The notes beneath the pieces were generated by a model. It worked only from the letters and a program-made list of their open reading frames with translations, was not told the DNA's origin and searched no databases. A DNA stretch of 61,072 nucleotides. Source: a virus. Within the stretch, counting starts at the first letter, position 1. Each line of letters starts with the position of its first letter. This document shows, one piece after another, positions 9,091 through 18,295 of the stretch. The stretch is from IMG/VR virus record IMGVR_UViG_3300005831_000006, positions 1 through 61,072 of that record; one strand, written 5' to 3'. The position numbers and the translations under genes were made by a program.

Positions 9091-9160
9091 AGAGTGGGGT
9101 AAAACCCACTCTTATTTTTATTTTTATTTAATTGGAGTTTAACTCCTTCTTTTTATTAGT
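9091..9160 (+). terminator. Tandem terminators after the HU-like gene
   Basis: First hairpin AGAGTGGG / CCCACTCT at 9091-9112. A second short hairpin, GGAG / CTCC, lies at 9134-9146. Both are followed by T-rich runs. Confidence 0.75.
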
Positions 9161-9171
9161 ATTATAGAGAA

Positions 9172-9183
9172 AACAATTTAATA
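9172..9183 (+). promoter_or_regulatory. AACA-N6-TA promoter-like motif
   Basis: AACAATTTAATA, 37 bp upstream of the SbcC/gp46-like gene. Confidence 0.5.
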
Positions 9184-9219
9184 CGATGGAAATTGTATAT
9201 TAAAAAGGATTATTGAATT

Positions 9220-11988
9220 ATGACAAATAGTTATGAAATAGTAAGATTAAAATTAGTTAATTTTACTCATTTTAATTCAATTTTAGGATATCCTGAATTT
9301 GAGATAAATAGAACACCTGGGAATCCTATAATCGTATTAGTTGGAGGTAATGGTAGTGGAAAGTCATTATTGATGAGCCACTGGTCACCAAAACCTACCG
9401 AGAATACTAATAATCGTAAAAGAGTTATTAATGAAAAAGATAACGATGAAGAATCTATAAAAGAAGTTGATATTATCAAATATGATATAAACAATAAACC
9501 GACACATAAATATTATTGTCGTATCATATATTCTTCATCTACTAATTGTAGTATAATTGAAGAAAATCTTTCTACTGGTTGTAGAGTTGAACTTAATGAA
9601 AATGGTTTAGTCGGTTCTTATGAAGATATATTAAATGATGTTTTTGATCTTGATAAACGGTATGTTAATATCACATATTTGTCACCTCAAATAACATCAT
9701 TAGTATCAATGAGTCCAAGTATACGATACGGATATATATCTTCATGGTTACCGGATATATCATCATATATAAATGCTTATAAGACTATTTTCAAAAAGAT
9801 AAATACGACCAATAGACAAATAAAGTTATTGGAAAGTGATATTGGTGATATATCTGTAGAAAAAGTTGACAGAGATATATCTATGATGACATCGAAAATG
9901 ACTACTTTAGAGAATAAAATCGAAGATCAAAAAATAATACGTATGAAACTAACAGTCGTACGTGATAATTTAGCATCAATATCAAAAGATATATTACGTA
10001 AAAGTATCGAAATTACATTACGTAATAAATATATTCTAAATAAAGAGTATAATCTTTTAATCGATTTAGATTCTAGAAGTAAAAAATATCGTGGTAAAAA
10101 TGGTGATGATAAATTAAAACAAGATATCACTATAAATAAACAAGAAAGAATTGATATTAAAAATCGAGTTGAATGGATAGGTAAATCCATCGACGAGCAA
10201 CGAATACGTTTAAAAGAAGTTGAATATAATCTTGGTTTATTGAAGGATAATGGGGAATCATTACCGGATATAAGCGTCATGCTTGAACGAATTGAGGAGT
10301 CTTTAAAAGAATATGAAATAATCATGTTAAAATATAAAGACAAATATACATTTATTGATGAAATAGATGATAATTTTACTATGAGAGAATTTAAAATAGT
10401 AGAATCATTTATGAATTTGATTTATGAAAAATGTAAACGTATACAAGATCTTATATCTATACCAAAGCTTGATAATGTATCATCGTATTCTGAATTAATT
10501 GATAAACGTATATCAGAATATAATGAGAAAATAAAAGAACTTGATATAAGAGCTAATAAATTGCATGAGAGTATCTCTATACTTAAAAATACACCAATCG
10601 ATGAATCTATTTTACAATTAATACCTGATTTTTGCGATACAACTAGATGTGGAGTTATATTAGAGATCAATAGATTACTTTCTCCGGATAAAGAAATAAA
10701 TAAACTCCAAATAGAACTTGAAAGTATATATTCATCTAAAGCTGAATATATTTCTGAACTTGATAATATGGAGCAGGAGGTATCAAATATAGTATTATCT
10801 TTGAATTATGTAAGTGATATAAATCATTCCATAACAAGAGATAAAGAATATATATCGATGCTTCCAAGTTTGTTTAAAGAATCTTTTTCAGGATCTATAT
10901 CATCCATTATTTCAAATTTAAATATCCTTTTAAGAGATATTGACGTAATAGGTGAATTCACATCTATAAGAGATCAGTTTAAATTATATACTGATCAATT
11001 AAAGACACTTAAAGAAAAAGAGATATCATTAAAATTTGTAAGAAATATGAATAGTGATATCACGAATATTACATCAACAATTGATTCTATGGGCAAGGAA
11101 AGAAGAATCTTACTTGAGAAGGATGTATTATTAATAAAAGATATTGAAATTTTAGAGGAGGTACAAGAATCTATAAATAACATTAGGGAAAGAATTGACG
11201 TATATAATGTATCATGTTATAATCAGATAGATATACATGAAAAAATAAAAAATTTATGTGCTGATTGGTATTATCGTGAGAAAATCTCTCGAAAAATATC
11301 TGAACTTGATGTCTCCATAGAATCAATGTCATATGATTATAGAAAAACTAAATCAGATATAGATTCATTAAGGACTACATTAAATACGAAAAAATCTCTT
11401 CTTGATATGAGGGATAGATTGTTATTATCTATAAATAATATGAACTTGTTATTAGATGCATGGAATCCTAAAAGTGGAATTCCAAGTTTCTTTATCAAGA
11501 ATTTCTTAATAAAGGTCCATATGTATTCAAATGTGTTTTTAAAGAAATTAAATGGGGATGCACTTAAAATAAGTAAATTTGAAATCGGTAGTAATGCCCG
11601 TGAGTTTCCAATTGAGATACTAAAAGAGGACGGATCAATAATCCCAGATGTGTCTCAATGCAGTGAGGGTGAAATAGCCCTTCTCACATTAGCAATTTCT
11701 TTAGCACTATTGAATATAGTTAGAACAACTGGTGGTTATAATATTCTTAGAATAGATGAATTGGATTCCCATCTTGACACTATGAGAAGAAAACAATTTG
11801 TTGAGATTATCCAGGAACAGTTGGATGATTTAAATTCTAAGCAATTATTAATTATAACTCACAATGATAACTTTAATGACGTTCCGGCAGATATTATATT
11901 ATTCCCTGGAGCATCGAAAGATGATTCTGGATTATCGAATAAAAATATACTGCTTGATATGCGTCATATTTCTTTAGATAAATATTAA
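9220..11988 (+). CDS. SbcC/Rad50-type ATPase, recombination nuclease subunit (T4 gp46-like)
   Basis: ATPase half of the SbcCD/Mre11-Rad50 complex, which processes DNA ends and drives recombination-dependent replication in T4-type phages. Walker A is G-G-N-G-S-G-K-S with Lys48. The long middle (about 180-760) is coiled coil. The ABC signature region S-E-G-E-I-A-L-L-T is near 825-835, and Walker B is I-L-R-I-D-E-L-D with D846/E847. At the coiled-coil apex, where the zinc hook belongs, there is C472-x4-C477 rather than the usual C-x2-C. Length (922 aa) is within the SbcC/Rad50 range and well above T4 gp46. The partner nuclease is encoded at 29.9-31 kb, unusually far away. Confidence 0.9.
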   Translation: MTNSYEIVRLKLVNFTHFNSILGYPEFEINRTPGNPIIVLVGGNGSGKSLLMSHWSPKPTENTNNRKRVINEKDNDEESIKEVDIIKYDINNKPTHKYYCRIIYSSSTNCSIIEENLSTGCRVELNENGLVGSYEDILNDVFDLDKRYVNITYLSPQITSLVSMSPSIRYGYISSWLPDISSYINAYKTIFKKINTTNRQIKLLESDIGDISVEKVDRDISMMTSKMTTLENKIEDQKIIRMKLTVVRDNLASISKDILRKSIEITLRNKYILNKEYNLLIDLDSRSKKYRGKNGDDKLKQDITINKQERIDIKNRVEWIGKSIDEQRIRLKEVEYNLGLLKDNGESLPDISVMLERIEESLKEYEIIMLKYKDKYTFIDEIDDNFTMREFKIVESFMNLIYEKCKRIQDLISIPKLDNVSSYSELIDKRISEYNEKIKELDIRANKLHESISILKNTPIDESILQLIPDFCDTTRCGVILEINRLLSPDKEINKLQIELESIYSSKAEYISELDNMEQEVSNIVLSLNYVSDINHSITRDKEYISMLPSLFKESFSGSISSIISNLNILLRDIDVIGEFTSIRDQFKLYTDQLKTLKEKEISLKFVRNMNSDITNITSTIDSMGKERRILLEKDVLLIKDIEILEEVQESINNIRERIDVYNVSCYNQIDIHEKIKNLCADWYYREKISRKISELDVSIESMSYDYRKTKSDIDSLRTTLNTKKSLLDMRDRLLLSINNMNLLLDAWNPKSGIPSFFIKNFLIKVHMYSNVFLKKLNGDALKISKFEIGSNAREFPIEILKEDGSIIPDVSQCSEGEIALLTLAISLALLNIVRTTGGYNILRIDELDSHLDTMRRKQFVEIIQEQLDDLNSKQLLIITHNDNFNDVPADIILFPGASKDDSGLSNKNILLDMRHISLDKY

Positions 11989-12002
11989 ACTTTGGAGGTT
12001 AT

Positions 12003-12323
12003 GTGGTAACAGTTACTGGTAATAGGGTTGAAATTAAGCCCATGAATCAAAGTTCTACAATCAGTGAAACATTGGTAATGAATATTGATGAGAGAAAAAT
12101 CGCATCAGTACATATCATGGATCCAAGTAGAGTTGACAAGTATGCGAAGTTATTAATAAACTTCAGAAAAATGTATAATTATAACTTTTTCGGTATGTTA
12201 CTTGAAATTGTTACCACTCCTACAAAAGAATCATTATCGATGAAAACTATAACTTATGGGTTAGTGTATACGAATACACTTGATATGAATTCTGATTTTA
12301 ATAAAATATTGACACTAATTTAA
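12003..12323 (+). CDS. Hypothetical protein, 106 aa, GTG start
   Basis: The start is GTG at 12003: the ATG two bases earlier reads straight into a stop, while GGAGG sits 5 bases upstream of the GTG. The family is unknown. Its first 65 residues resemble those of the following gene: M-V-T at the start, Q-S-S near residue 17, then a (D/S)-x-x-R-x-(I/L)-A-(S/T)-V segment and an aromatic F-G near the end of the shared part. The pair is probably a tandem duplication. Co-transcribed with the gp46-like gene (14-bp gap). Confidence 0.62.
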   Translation: MVTVTGNRVEIKPMNQSSTISETLVMNIDERKIASVHIMDPSRVDKYAKLLINFRKMYNYNFFGMLLEIVTTPTKESLSMKTITYGLVYTNTLDMNSDFNKILTLI

Positions 12324-12324
12324 G

Positions 12325-12351
12325 ATATAGTGGGAGTAAATCCCACTATAT
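12325..12351 (+). terminator. Terminator/hairpin between the paralogous small genes
   Basis: Perfect 11-bp stem ATATAGTGGGA with its complement and a 5-nt loop, then TTTATTT. Confidence 0.75.
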
Positions 12352-12369
12352 TTATTTGAAAGGATTTAT

Positions 12370-12852
12370 ATGGTTACTATTCATGAAAATGGAGATATAA
12401 GTATATTATCGCAATCATCATTTAATGTATATAATGATCTAAATATAAGTATGAAAGATCGATCATTAGCTACTGTAAATACAATAAGTATCGAAAGAAG
12501 TATAGAGTTATTTAAGACAAATCATGAATTGGCATTTAAAATTTTTGGGGATAATGATGTATTTGCTAAGAATATTAATGAAATTATTAATAACTTGGTT
12601 AAATCATTAGAGGAACAAAATATTAAATTTGACTATTCTAATAGCGGAATATTAGAATTGATGACTATCAATTCTAACTTATCTGATTCTGAACTTAAAG
12701 ATTTTATGTTATTTGACAATTTGTTTCATTATGATTTTGATACTACTATCATCAATGATAAATTGGACAAAATGTTATATTTCGTAGTATATAGCGATGA
12801 TGAATTATTATTCAGGGACTCAAAGGAACTTAGGAAAATTAGTTTGAAATAA
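12370..12852 (+). CDS. Hypothetical protein, 160 aa
   Basis: Unknown family. The N-terminal 65 residues look paralogous to the preceding GTG-start gene; the rest is Asp/Asn-rich and helical. AAAGGA lies upstream of the ATG. It ends at a strong shared terminator against the convergent minus-strand operon. Confidence 0.65.
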   Translation: MVTIHENGDISILSQSSFNVYNDLNISMKDRSLATVNTISIERSIELFKTNHELAFKIFGDNDVFAKNINEIINNLVKSLEEQNIKFDYSNSGILELMTINSNLSDSELKDFMLFDNLFHYDFDTTIINDKLDKMLYFVVYSDDELLFRDSKELRKISLK

Positions 12853-12853
12853 T

Positions 12854-12882
12854 AATAATGGAGGGATTAACCCTCCATTATT
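12854..12882. terminator. Bidirectional terminator
   Basis: Perfect 12-bp stem AATAATGGAGGG with its complement and a 5-nt loop. A T-run follows on the plus strand. It separates two convergent genes. Confidence 0.85.
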
Positions 12883-12885
12883 TTT

Positions 12886-13545
12886 TTAATAATATTCACA
12901 ATCCTCAAAACAAAATTCAAGGTCATCAAAATCGACTACTCTTGGCATATTAGTACAAAATATTGAATGTAAGGGAACAACCTTTTCCTTCTTCTCATGC
13001 CCTTTAAATTTTGCAGATTGTATAGAAATTTCATTTTTTTTCTTTTTTCTGATATACTCATCAAGAGCACTATCAATATCGGAAACAAATCCTATATTAT
13101 CTATCTCTTGAATCAAATTATTTTTAAATGGATTTAATTTATCACTATTTACAACAGTTTCACCAATCCGTTTAATGTATTGAGATTCTATCCTGCTAAA
13201 GGCTATAGGAGCAGGTTTATATCCATGAATATTCAATTTCTCATTCGGAGTGAAATATTCATTATAATATATTATAGAATTTCGTAATTTAGTGAGATCA
13301 CTATCACTATTAATTATAACATTTATATCTCTGTTTAAAATATTTATTATATTCTTTACAGAAACAATGCCTTTAAATGGAGTATTGCCTTTTATTTCCC
13401 TAATATATCCATTATGATCAATAGTGACATATAAATTCACTTCAATATTCTCAAACCTATCGCTTATTTCTTCAAGGCTTGGAATATTAAATGCTCTATT
13501 TTCTGTTGATACATTGTTGTAAATGGGTGATGAATTTAAATCCAT
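12886..13545 (-). CDS. Hypothetical protein, 219 aa
   Basis: Unknown family. A Lys-rich patch lies near residues 167-172. There is no membrane segment or catalytic signature. The start lacks a clear Shine-Dalgarno and sits 6 bp after the stop of the preceding gene, so translation is probably coupled to it. It is third in a minus-strand operon starting near 14.43 kb. Confidence 0.6.
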   Translation of the reverse strand: MDLNSSPIYNNVSTENRAFNIPSLEEISDRFENIEVNLYVTIDHNGYIREIKGNTPFKGIVSVKNIINILNRDINVIINSDSDLTKLRNSIIYYNEYFTPNEKLNIHGYKPAPIAFSRIESQYIKRIGETVVNSDKLNPFKNNLIQEIDNIGFVSDIDSALDEYIRKKKKNEISIQSAKFKGHEKKEKVVPLHSIFCTNMPRVVDFDDLEFCFEDCEYY

Positions 13546-13551
13546 AAAAAA

Positions 13552-14157
13552 TTATTTATTCTTTTTTACTTTAAGTCTATCCCAAGCTGAACCCATAAGA
13601 TTCGACTTAATGATTTCAACGATTTCCGGAGTTTTTACATATGCAACAACAAGTGATGAACTCTCAATTGTTTTTGCAATATCAATTGTTTTCTGAAATC
13701 CTTTAAATGAAAGGACTCCATTTTTAAAATACTCAACTGATATTTTAATATCCGAATTATTACCTTTTTTGGCAACTACCGGTTTAACAACTTTTGCAGG
13801 ATTAGTTACAGTGCTAGCCCCAAACTTCGTTATAGGTACAGCTTTGGCTACTTTAGGTACTACTTCTGATTCAACCGGTTTTTCGATCTGCTCACCTTCA
13901 GTGATTGGAGGGAATACGGGTTGAACCTCTTCAGTAACAGGTACTTCAGCAGTTGCTTCACTTACTGGACTGTCGGTCATTACTTCAGTAGTTCCCTCAC
14001 TTGTAGGGATACTATCAGTAGTATCGTCAACTGTACTACCTGCATCATCCGTAATTACAGGATCTGTAGCAGTTTCATTTGTGTTTTCACTCGTCATAGC
14101 ATCATTCTCCTTGGTTGAATCTACAACATCGCTTTTCTTAACCTTTTTCTTAGCCAT
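13552..14157 (-). CDS. Low-complexity Thr/Glu/Val-rich protein, 201 aa
   Basis: Begins with a Lys-rich patch (M-A-K-K-K-V-K-K). A long disordered stretch of Thr, Ser, Glu, Asp, Val and Pro follows (about 12-130), then a compact C-terminal domain (about 133-201). The layout of a disordered acidic linker plus small folded end is common in phage core, internal or adaptor proteins. No family is recognised and the role is unknown. Confidence 0.6.
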   Translation of the reverse strand: MAKKKVKKSDVVDSTKENDAMTSENTNETATDPVITDDAGSTVDDTTDSIPTSEGTTEVMTDSPVSEATAEVPVTEEVQPVFPPITEGEQIEKPVESEVVPKVAKAVPITKFGASTVTNPAKVVKPVVAKKGNNSDIKISVEYFKNGVLSFKGFQKTIDIAKTIESSSLVVAYVKTPEIVEIIKSNLMGSAWDRLKVKKNK

Positions 14158-14179
14158 TTGTAATGTGTTCCTATTCTTT

Positions 14180-14431
14180 TTAAAAAGTAAATAATGAGTT
14201 GTCTTCTATTAAAGATTCGATAGATGTATCAAGTTTTTTACTTGATTCTTCTAAAGTAGATTCTTTATCAGGTTTTACATCACCCTTTTCTGCAAATAAT
14301 AATTCTACATCATCATAAAATGATGTATGATTGTCATTACTATGCCTCGATAATGGATCACCAGCGTTTGTCGCTGGACTTGTTGTTAAATCAAATCCTT
14401 CGAATAAACGGTCAAATAGATTTGATGCCAT
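14180..14431 (-). CDS. Hypothetical protein, 83 aa
   Basis: Small acidic protein, first gene of its operon. AAGGAAGGTG lies upstream of the ATG, and an AACA-N6-TA motif at 14473-14484 fits a promoter. Family not recognised. Confidence 0.58.
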   Translation of the reverse strand: MASNLFDRLFEGFDLTTSPATNAGDPLSRHSNDNHTSFYDDVELLFAEKGDVKPDKESTLEESSKKLDTSIESLIEDNSLFTF

Positions 14432-14472
14432 ATATTAACACCTTCCTTTCTTGACTACATTATTTAATACCC

Positions 14473-14484
14473 TATTATGATGTT
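14473..14484 (-). promoter_or_regulatory. AACA-N6-TA promoter-like motif
   Basis: AACATCATAATA on the minus strand, 42 bp upstream of the 83-aa gene. The identical 12-mer is found upstream of the tail gene at 51.25 kb. Confidence 0.55.
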
Positions 14485-14505
14485 AATTTTAATATAAAAT
14501 AAGTA

Positions 14506-14531
14506 TACAGTAGAGAATTAACTCTACTGTA
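14506..14531 (-). terminator. Terminator after the 485-aa gene
   Basis: TACAGTAGAG / CTCTACTGTA stem with a 6-nt loop. The minus-strand tail is only moderately T-rich. Confidence 0.6.
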
Positions 14532-14535
14532 CATT

Positions 14536-15990
14536 TTATTTGAATTCTGTCCCGGAAACTTCCCTAATCATATATTTCAATATGTAAATTATCAATGGAA
14601 AAACATATAAAATATCCGTATCATATTCAAAACTTTCTTCATATATGGAATTTATATATTTATCACCGATTAAATTTACGAGTTTAACTACTATTGTTCG
14701 TTTTCTACTCATATCCTGTTCAGATATAAAACATGAAATTATATCAATCATTATATTGATTAATGAGTCATATTCCTCAGCAGTCTTAGCAAGCATTATA
14801 TCTGAATCATAATTTCGTATAGTTGATACAAAATTTGTTGGAAAAAGATCTAAAGTGAATAAATTATCGGAAAGATATGCTGTATTTTTACTCGGATCAG
14901 TAATCCAATCGCCATATACACAAATTTCTCCATTAGGGTTGCAACCAGTAACGTGGTCTGTAAATATTCTCCCATATAATCGATTTGTATTATAATACGG
15001 ATTACTATTTGAATAAATTACCAATTGTTTATCATTTTTGAATCTATTGATATCCATATTTTCTACAACTGAAAATATACTCCCGTTGTAAAATTTACGA
15101 TCAGGTTTCAAATATTCAGTTATTATATGAATATATTCACTCGATGCAAAAATATTGAATCTATTGATAAAATGCACTAAAGAAATATCGTATACTGTAA
15201 CATCTTCCCATTTTACATTACCTATCATAGGTAATTTTGTTGCTGCAAATGATGACTCCATTATTGATGAAATCGATAATGGGAATCTACCTACTTCAGC
15301 CATAATTGTATTAAGGGTTCTATGATAATAAATTCCAGCATACGTCTTAGTTGCAAGATACATTATATCTCGTGATGTCTGTATAAAGTCGTTTTCATCT
15401 GTACGAAGTACAGTCCTGAAATCAGTTCCGACATGATTGTAATCAAATGTATATATTTCTTTTACACTTGGATTTAATTCGCAGTTTTCAGGTATTATAT
15501 CATCTCTATAGATTTTATACCTTATTTCAAAACCTGAATCTTTTTCTATCAATGTAGGATTGATTTCATTGACACGAAATAGATGGAATGTTCCAAAAAC
15601 TTTCATTATAAAGAAATCATTTGCATTTGGAGTTACTGTATTTGGGAGTATCTTTGCACTTCCCTCATATATAAGGTTAGTGAATACATCCTTATCTAGT
15701 TGTGAATCTATTTCCTCAGTTAAAATTACAAAATTAGTAATCTTTCTGAATTTAGCAATATTGGGATCAAATGCACTTATTGAAGCATTATTCGCTAGAT
15801 TATCTCTACGACTACTTACAACCTGTTCATAATAGGTTACTTCTGTCTTTATCCCATGTAATCTCGAAAGAAGAGTCTTTTTTATATTACTCTTTTCAGC
15901 AATTACATTATCTAATAAAGTTTTCTGAGTATCAACTACTCTTCTCGGTGTATCAACGTTAGCGGTTATACTTCGTCGTGATATTAACAT
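14536..15990 (-). CDS. Probable virion structural protein, about 485 aa
   Basis: I place the start at the internal Met (M-L-I-S-R-R-S), because AAGGAG sits 10 bases upstream of it. An upstream ATG 11 codons earlier would place that ribosome binding site inside the coding region. The N-terminal 90 residues are helical and basic; the rest is mixed alpha/beta and rich in aromatic residues and Asn. There is no enzyme motif. It looks like a baseplate or tail-associated protein, but the family is not recognised. Confidence 0.6.
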   Translation of the reverse strand: MLISRRSITANVDTPRRVVDTQKTLLDNVIAEKSNIKKTLLSRLHGIKTEVTYYEQVVSSRRDNLANNASISAFDPNIAKFRKITNFVILTEEIDSQLDKDVFTNLIYEGSAKILPNTVTPNANDFFIMKVFGTFHLFRVNEINPTLIEKDSGFEIRYKIYRDDIIPENCELNPSVKEIYTFDYNHVGTDFRTVLRTDENDFIQTSRDIMYLATKTYAGIYYHRTLNTIMAEVGRFPLSISSIMESSFAATKLPMIGNVKWEDVTVYDISLVHFINRFNIFASSEYIHIITEYLKPDRKFYNGSIFSVVENMDINRFKNDKQLVIYSNSNPYYNTNRLYGRIFTDHVTGCNPNGEICVYGDWITDPSKNTAYLSDNLFTLDLFPTNFVSTIRNYDSDIMLAKTAEEYDSLINIMIDIISCFISEQDMSRKRTIVVKLVNLIGDKYINSIYEESFEYDTDILYVFPLIIYILKYMIREVSGTEFK

Positions 15991-16032
15991 AGTATGTTTT
16001 CTCCTTAAAGGAATATGATCCAATTCAAGCTA

Positions 16033-16044
16033 CATTACTATGTT
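16033..16044 (-). promoter_or_regulatory. AACA-N6-TG promoter-like motif
   Basis: AACATAGTAATG on the minus strand, 43 bp upstream of the chosen start of the 485-aa gene. It is the minus-strand half of a divergent pair. Confidence 0.5.
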
Positions 16045-16080
16045 TTATTAATATTATATATTTTGTAATATATTTCATAA

Positions 16081-16092
16081 AACATCTGATTG
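16081..16092 (+). promoter_or_regulatory. AACA-N6-TG promoter-like motif
   Basis: AACATCTGATTG, upstream of the DNA ligase gene. It is the plus-strand half of the divergent pair. Confidence 0.5.
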
Positions 16093-16177
16093 TACACTAT
16101 TTAAATAATTAAATATGATTTTTAAATATATATTTGTTATTATGTATTCTATGAAAATAAATATCGAAAGGTTTAAA

Positions 16178-18235
16178 ATGATAAGTGATATTCAAAAAAT
16201 ATCGGAAGCACTTATTGATATAAGGAATAGTCAGATAAAAGGTATTCCTATGTTAAGTGATGATGATATAATAATTTTAGAAAATAAGTTGTTAAAACTT
16301 GATCCTGATAATGTGTACTTTAAAATACACAAACTTACAACTAAGTTATTAAAGTATCGTCATAATTATTATTCATCAACAGGGGATCAAATATCTGATG
16401 ATGAGTTTGATAGTGATGAAAGTATGTTAAGGGAACTTGATCCTGATAGTACTTATTTTGATATAGTTGGAAGTGTTGATGATGTGGGTTATACTGAAGT
16501 TAAACACAATTTTCCAATGTTATCTATAGATAGTGTCAAATATCCTAAAACACCGGATATATGGTTAAGACGTGTAGATGCAAAAAAAGATAATGGGACT
16601 GTATTGATATCTCTACCGAAGGTTGATGGTATATCAGGTTCAATGGTCTACAAAAATACCAAATTTTCACATGGAGCTACACGTGGAGACGGTATCACTG
16701 GTAAAATTATACCATTTGCTAAGGATTTAGTTGTTTGTCATGAGATACCATTCACAGGGATTGTAGATATAAGGGGAGAAATCTATATTCCTAAAAAATA
16801 TGGAGAAACAGTTTTTAAAGATCTCCCACTAAGAAATCAGGCTGCTGGAATAATAAAAAGTTGTCAAAATACTGAATATTTATCATTTATAGCATACCAG
16901 ATGTTATTTGTGGATATTGAAAATATATTTACGAATGAGTCGGATATTCTAGATAGTTTGACTAAACTGGGTTTTAATACTACTCCATACGAGATAATAA
17001 CCAATACGAATGATATTAAGAAAGTTATGAATTCTTATATATCAAACAAAAGAGACGGGTATGATTATGAAACTGATGGACTAGTTCTAGTTGTTAATAA
17101 TAAATGTTTACAAAAAGTTATTGATAATACTAGAGTGGTGAGATCATTTCATCATTATAATTTAGCATTAAAACCTCCATCAAAAATTGTATGTTCGAAG
17201 CTACTAGATATAGAAATTAATGTTTCAAAGTCTGGTAGATTGATTCCTGTAATGATTTATGAGCCTGTGATGATCGACAATGTTGAATTCGAGAGAGTTA
17301 CTATAAATAATTATAAGTTCATGGAAACATTAGGGAAAGCATATGTAGGTAATACAGTTCATATTATGAGAGGTAATGAAATATTACCAGTCATTGTACG
17401 AATGGATGAAGATGGTAATAAAAACTTACCAATCATTTTACCTAAGTCTGAATGTCCATCATGCGGGAATAGTTTATCTGACGAAGGTAAGCATAAAGTT
17501 TGTACAAATCTAAAATGTCCGGGTAGAAATATATCACTAATCTTCAATTGGGTTGTCAAACGCAATATGAAAAATGTTGGTATAAAATTCCTTGAACTTG
17601 CTTATGAGAAAGGTATTGTCACATCAATAATAGATTTATACGATAAAAATCTGAAATTTAAGATTGAAGAACTTCCAGGTTTTGTTCGTGATGGCGGTAA
17701 AGTTATAAAAATAATGAATGCTATCGAAAAGTCGAAGATGAATGTATCTGATATCGATATTCTATCAGCAATAGGTATTCCGAATATCGGAAGAAATGTG
17801 TTAGAAAATATTAATGTCATAAATATTGATACACTCCCATCCGATATTGTAGGTGTTGACAACTACAAAATCAGTAATTCACAGATAGTAGTTAATGAAA
17901 ATTACACTATTCCGACATTAGCAGTTTATCGTTATATATTGGAATGGCTCGTAATACCTGGGAATTATGCCGATTTAATTAAGTTGAAAAAGATTCTTAA
18001 TTCTAAATCAGATGATGAAAATAAAAATGGTAAAACTGTATGTATTACAGGAAGTTTCGATGTCAGTAGAAGTAATATTGTAAATGCACTTGAAAAACGG
18101 GGGTATAAATCTGTAGATAGTGTAACTAAACGTACCGATTATTTACTAATAGGTGATGGTTATGAAATTAATGGGAAATATAATAAGGCTAAACGATATG
18201 GCGTAACCATCGTACATATCAATGACCTTTTATAA
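16178..18235 (+). CDS. ligA: NAD-dependent DNA ligase (LigA), 685 aa
   Basis: Seals nicks using NAD+. The start is the Met with GAAAGG 6 bases upstream; earlier in-frame ATGs lack a ribosome binding site. The domain order is complete: N-terminal Ia domain, adenylation domain with L-P-K-V-D-G (nucleophile Lys148), then G-A-T-R-G-D-G, D-I-R-G-E and Y-E-T-D-G-L-V. The OB fold is followed by a four-Cys zinc finger (C426, C429, C442, C447), helix-hairpin-helix repeats, and a BRCT domain (about 617-685, starting G-K-T-V-C-I-T-G-S-F). The length is normal for bacterial LigA. T4 itself uses an ATP-dependent ligase, so this is a different solution in a T4-like replication set. Confidence 0.96.
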   Translation: MISDIQKISEALIDIRNSQIKGIPMLSDDDIIILENKLLKLDPDNVYFKIHKLTTKLLKYRHNYYSSTGDQISDDEFDSDESMLRELDPDSTYFDIVGSVDDVGYTEVKHNFPMLSIDSVKYPKTPDIWLRRVDAKKDNGTVLISLPKVDGISGSMVYKNTKFSHGATRGDGITGKIIPFAKDLVVCHEIPFTGIVDIRGEIYIPKKYGETVFKDLPLRNQAAGIIKSCQNTEYLSFIAYQMLFVDIENIFTNESDILDSLTKLGFNTTPYEIITNTNDIKKVMNSYISNKRDGYDYETDGLVLVVNNKCLQKVIDNTRVVRSFHHYNLALKPPSKIVCSKLLDIEINVSKSGRLIPVMIYEPVMIDNVEFERVTINNYKFMETLGKAYVGNTVHIMRGNEILPVIVRMDEDGNKNLPIILPKSECPSCGNSLSDEGKHKVCTNLKCPGRNISLIFNWVVKRNMKNVGIKFLELAYEKGIVTSIIDLYDKNLKFKIEELPGFVRDGGKVIKIMNAIEKSKMNVSDIDILSAIGIPNIGRNVLENINVINIDTLPSDIVGVDNYKISNSQIVVNENYTIPTLAVYRYILEWLVIPGNYADLIKLKKILNSKSDDENKNGKTVCITGSFDVSRSNIVNALEKRGYKSVDSVTKRTDYLLIGDGYEINGKYNKAKRYGVTIVHINDLL

Positions 18236-18240
18236 AATTG

Positions 18241-18271
18241 AGAAAGTGTAATAAAATACACTTTCTTTTTT
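18241..18271 (+). terminator. Terminator after ligA
   Basis: AGAAAGTGTA / TACACTTTCT stem with a 6-nt loop, then TTTTTTG. Confidence 0.85.
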
Positions 18272-18295
18272 GTTTAAACTAAGGAGTCTTTCAAA

